Source: Roseibacillus sp. (GTDB taxonomy: Bacteria > Verrucomicrobiota > Verrucomicrobiia > Verrucomicrobiales > Akkermansiaceae). Taken from it: a stretch of DNA of 64,000 bases. The stretch lies in assembly GCA_002686085.1 (NCBI GenBank), contig NZAC01000070.1, positions 1 through 64,000 of the forward strand, written 5' to 3'. Shown piece by piece: positions 62,056 through 64,000 of this stretch (position 1 is its first letter; every line of letters starts with the position of its first letter). The notes beneath the pieces were generated by a model, which worked only from the letters and a program-made list of their open reading frames with translations, was not told the origin of the DNA and made no database searches. Made by a program: the position numbers and the translations under genes.

Positions 62056-62838
62056 GTGGAACATGAATCCAACCATACTGCGGTGACGCCTGAATCCTCC
62101 GAAACAGGCAACCACGTTCTGCAAGCTGAAGGCCTCCGTAAAGTCTACAGTGGCCGCCCCGTGGTGGAGAGCGTCAGCCTCACTGTTTCACCCGGCGAGG
62201 TAGTTGGTCTCCTTGGCCCGAACGGAGCTGGCAAGACTACCACGTTCTACATGATCGCCGGCCTCGTCCCTCCGGATGCCGGCCAGGTTCGGATGAGAGA
62301 TCGTATTGTGACACGAATGCCAATGCATAAGCGTGCCCGCCACGGACTCGGCTATCTTCCTCAGGAGGAATCCATATTCCGAAAGCTCAGCGTAGAACAG
62401 AACCTCCTTGCTGTTCTCGAAACCAGACGCGACCTCAGCCGGAAAGAGCGCCGGGAGCGCTGCGAGGAACTACTCGAGCAATTCGGCATTACTGAGGTCC
62501 GTAGCGCCTCCGCACTTACTCTCTCCGGTGGCGAAAAAAGGCGCCTCTCCATAGCGCGGTCCCTCTGCACGGATCCCAGCCTCTTGATGCTGGACGAACC
62601 GTTCAGTGGTGTCGACCCCATAGCGGTTCTCGACATCCAGGAAATCATCCAGAAGCTGCGCAGTGATTATGGAATTTCCCTGCTAATTACCGATCATAAT
62701 GTCCGGGAGACCCTTCAGATCGTAGATCGAGCTTATCTCCTCCTAGAGGGGCGTGTGGTCCTTGAGGGGGCTTCCGAAAAACTCGCTGATGACCCTGTTG
62801 CCCGGCGTCATTACCTCGGCGAAAACTTTTCCATGTAG
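62056..62838 (+). CDS. lptB: LPS export ABC transporter ATPase LptB
   Basis: Powers extraction of LPS from the inner membrane with LptFG. Walker A GPNGAGKTT (54-62), GYLPQEESIFRKLSVEQNL (the LptB-typical Q-loop region), signature LSGGEKRR (155-162), Walker B LLMLDEPFSGVDPIAV and the H-loop ITDHNVRETLQI are all there. It starts at a GTG, 11 bp after the OstA-like gene, with an N-terminal extension of about 20 residues. LptF and LptG are not in the window. Confidence 0.93.
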   Translation: MEHESNHTAVTPESSETGNHVLQAEGLRKVYSGRPVVESVSLTVSPGEVVGLLGPNGAGKTTTFYMIAGLVPPDAGQVRMRDRIVTRMPMHKRARHGLGYLPQEESIFRKLSVEQNLLAVLETRRDLSRKERRERCEELLEQFGITEVRSASALTLSGGEKRRLSIARSLCTDPSLLMLDEPFSGVDPIAVLDIQEIIQKLRSDYGISLLITDHNVRETLQIVDRAYLLLEGRVVLEGASEKLADDPVARRHYLGENFSM

Positions 62839-63140
62839 GCCTCCGCAAAGTCTCGGAATAAAGCCAGGGGGTGAGAGCAGAAGGATTCAGGCCCGTCCAG
62901 AACCGCGATGGGGACGCAAAGCTCTGAACGGCTTCCTCTGCGAACGCATTCACACGGAGGTAAAAAGCAGTCCAAATAGCGTTTTGTGAACTACCCTGAG
63001 CGATCAGATACCTGATTTCCCCTCCCCCATGAGCGGGCTTAGCTCTCTCCACATTGCAATTTAAAGCGGGAAATCGTGAGTTCCCTCCTGATTTTTAAAA
63101 ATGAGATGTAGAATTCTGTTGGAGGTATTAGCCTGTCGGC
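62839..63140. other. Intergenic region between lptB and hprK
   Basis: About 300 bp without a gene. GGGACGCAAAGC at 62911-62922 equals the most conserved 3' half of the cyclic-di-GMP-I (GEMM) riboswitch, and TTCAG/CTGAA could close a stem around it, but the matching 5' GGCAAAC half is absent. GGAGG at 63121-63125 lies 15 bp from the hprK ATG, too far for a normal Shine-Dalgarno. Confidence 0.35.
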
Positions 63141-64000
63141 ATGGCATCCCGGGTGAAAAAGATCACCTCTATCAGCGTTCGGCGTTTTTATGAACGCCAC
63201 CACGACGCCCTCAAGCTCGGCTTGGTAGGTGAATCAGAAACAGGATTCGAGAGAGCCATCCGCGAACCAGCTCCCAACCGTCCGGGACTGGCACTTGCTG
63301 GGTTCTTCACATATTTCGCCAACAAACGAATTCAGGTAGTCGGCAACTCAGAAGCCTCATATCTTAAGAAACTGGCTCCCGACGTGCGTTCCAAACGCTT
63401 TCGTCAACTTTGTGAAAAGCGGATTCCATGCATTGTCACTTCGAGAAATCATGTCCTACCCGATGACCTTCTGGCTATCGCCGCGGAATACGAACTCACC
63501 ATTTTCCGGACACCGATGGTGACCATGCAGTTCCTGAATATGGCCTCTATCCTTCTTGAGCAGGAATTTTCTGAATCAATCTCCATGCATGGCTGTATGG
63601 TCGACTACCGTGGAGTTGGCATCCTGATTATTGGAAGTAGTGGTTCTGGTAAGAGTGAGACTGCGATTGGACTTCTCGAACGCGGAGGCGCTCTCGTAGC
63701 TGATGATATGGTGCGGTTTCAGCGTCATGGCGACGAGCTCATTGCTTCCTGCCCCGATTTAGCGAGAGGATACCTCGAGATGCGTGGTATCGGCATTATC
63801 AATGCTGCCAACCTTTTCGGACTTTCCGCCATTCGCCCCGAAAAACGCCTCGATCTCGTTGTCACGCTCAAGGGAGAAAGCGATCTGAACAAGGTGGACC
63901 GGGTCGGACTGCACCGTGAAGGACACGAGATTCTCGGGCAATCCGTTCCCCATGTTGAAATTCCCGTTGCAGCCGGCAGAGATACTGCCCGTCTTGTCGC
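63141..64000 (+). CDS. hprK: HPr kinase/phosphorylase, 3' end cut by window edge
   Basis: Phosphorylates and dephosphorylates a serine of HPr-type proteins in response to ATP and phosphate; links carbon state to regulation. The N-terminal domain fills the first 130 residues. The catalytic domain has HGCMVDYRGVGILIIG, the Walker A GSSGSGKSE (165-173), LVADDMVRF and the signature EMRGIGIINAANLFG. Translation runs to the window end at about residue 286, where the gene would end soon after. In Proteobacteria the gene follows lptB-rpoN-hpf-ptsN; here it follows lptB directly and no ptsH is visible. Start ATG 63141. Confidence 0.92.
   Translation, partial: MASRVKKITSISVRRFYERHHDALKLGLVGESETGFERAIREPAPNRPGLALAGFFTYFANKRIQVVGNSEASYLKKLAPDVRSKRFRQLCEKRIPCIVTSRNHVLPDDLLAIAAEYELTIFRTPMVTMQFLNMASILLEQEFSESISMHGCMVDYRGVGILIIGSSGSGKSETAIGLLERGGALVADDMVRFQRHGDELIASCPDLARGYLEMRGIGIINAANLFGLSAIRPEKRLDLVVTLKGESDLNKVDRVGLHREGHEILGQSVPHVEIPVAAGRDTARLV

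Overview
The window looks like chromosomal DNA of a Verrucomicrobiota bacterium, probably a diderm with LPS, peptidoglycan and a large secreted proteome. The pointers are a 51-residue basic protein of the Chlamydiae/Verrucomicrobia type, PEP-CTERM and H-X9-DG pseudopilin proteins, secreted proteins ending in an 'SDGxxxLLEYxxGxNP' module, a DUF1080 protein, Mpl, LptD/LptB/KdsA and a MoxR-DUF58-VWA operon. All families are named from sequence motifs and memory; no database search was run. I see no insertion sequence, prophage, CRISPR array or plasmid gene, and base composition looks even throughout.

Layout. 1-3.7 kb (minus strand): thrS (cut by the left edge) and an rpsM-rpsK-rpsD ribosomal operon in which S11 carries a long acidic N-terminal extension. 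4-10.3 kb (plus): a tightly overlapping moxR-DUF58-batA-like-VWA/GATase-like operon. 10.3-17.3 kb (minus): nusA-infB-rbfA-nrnA-truB-ribF, a transcription/translation maturation operon with a recognisable promoter. 17.4-23.2 kb: a DUF1080 protein, a HAD hydrolase, then a MerR regulator divergent from DUF2071, SDR and fasciclin genes, reminiscent of light/singlet-oxygen response clusters, followed by tRNA-Lys. 23.3-31.9 kb: a DUF1015 protein, nitroreductase, secreted proteins, an ABC exporter, a trypsin-like protease, and cdsA-dxr. 32-37.3 kb: an EF-hand protein, polysaccharide deacetylase, MTA phosphorylase, L,D-transpeptidase, a double GNAT-like protein and a DUF6607 protein. 37.4-42 kb: a surface-protein block (beta-strand-repeat protein, pseudopilin, PEP-CTERM protein) and tRNA-Ser. 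42-50 kb: a gluzincin, folD, a DUF374 acyltransferase, a NifU/IscU-like scaffold with SufT, the small basic protein, an RsuA-family pseudouridine synthase, acetyl-CoA synthetase and a coiled-coil protein. 50-64 kb: the murein-recycling ligase Mpl, a HAD phosphatase, and an outer-membrane biogenesis stretch (lptD, a short Wzz-like protein, an M16 peptidase, DUF1844, kdsA, a three-module OstA/LptA-like protein, lptB), ending in hprK, which the right edge cuts.

How the genes fit together. The right half is mainly envelope biology: KdsA makes the Kdo precursor, LptB powers LPS extraction, the long OstA-like protein is a candidate periplasmic bridge and LptD the outer-membrane gate. CdsA (phospholipid), DXS-pathway Dxr (isoprenoid), Mpl, the L,D-transpeptidase and the deacetylase add lipid and wall functions. 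The left half is mainly gene-expression machinery. The least conventional items are the three-module OstA-like protein, the acidic S11 extension, a TGS-less ThrRS, and the MerR/SDR/fasciclin cluster whose SDR lacks the usual catalytic tyrosine.
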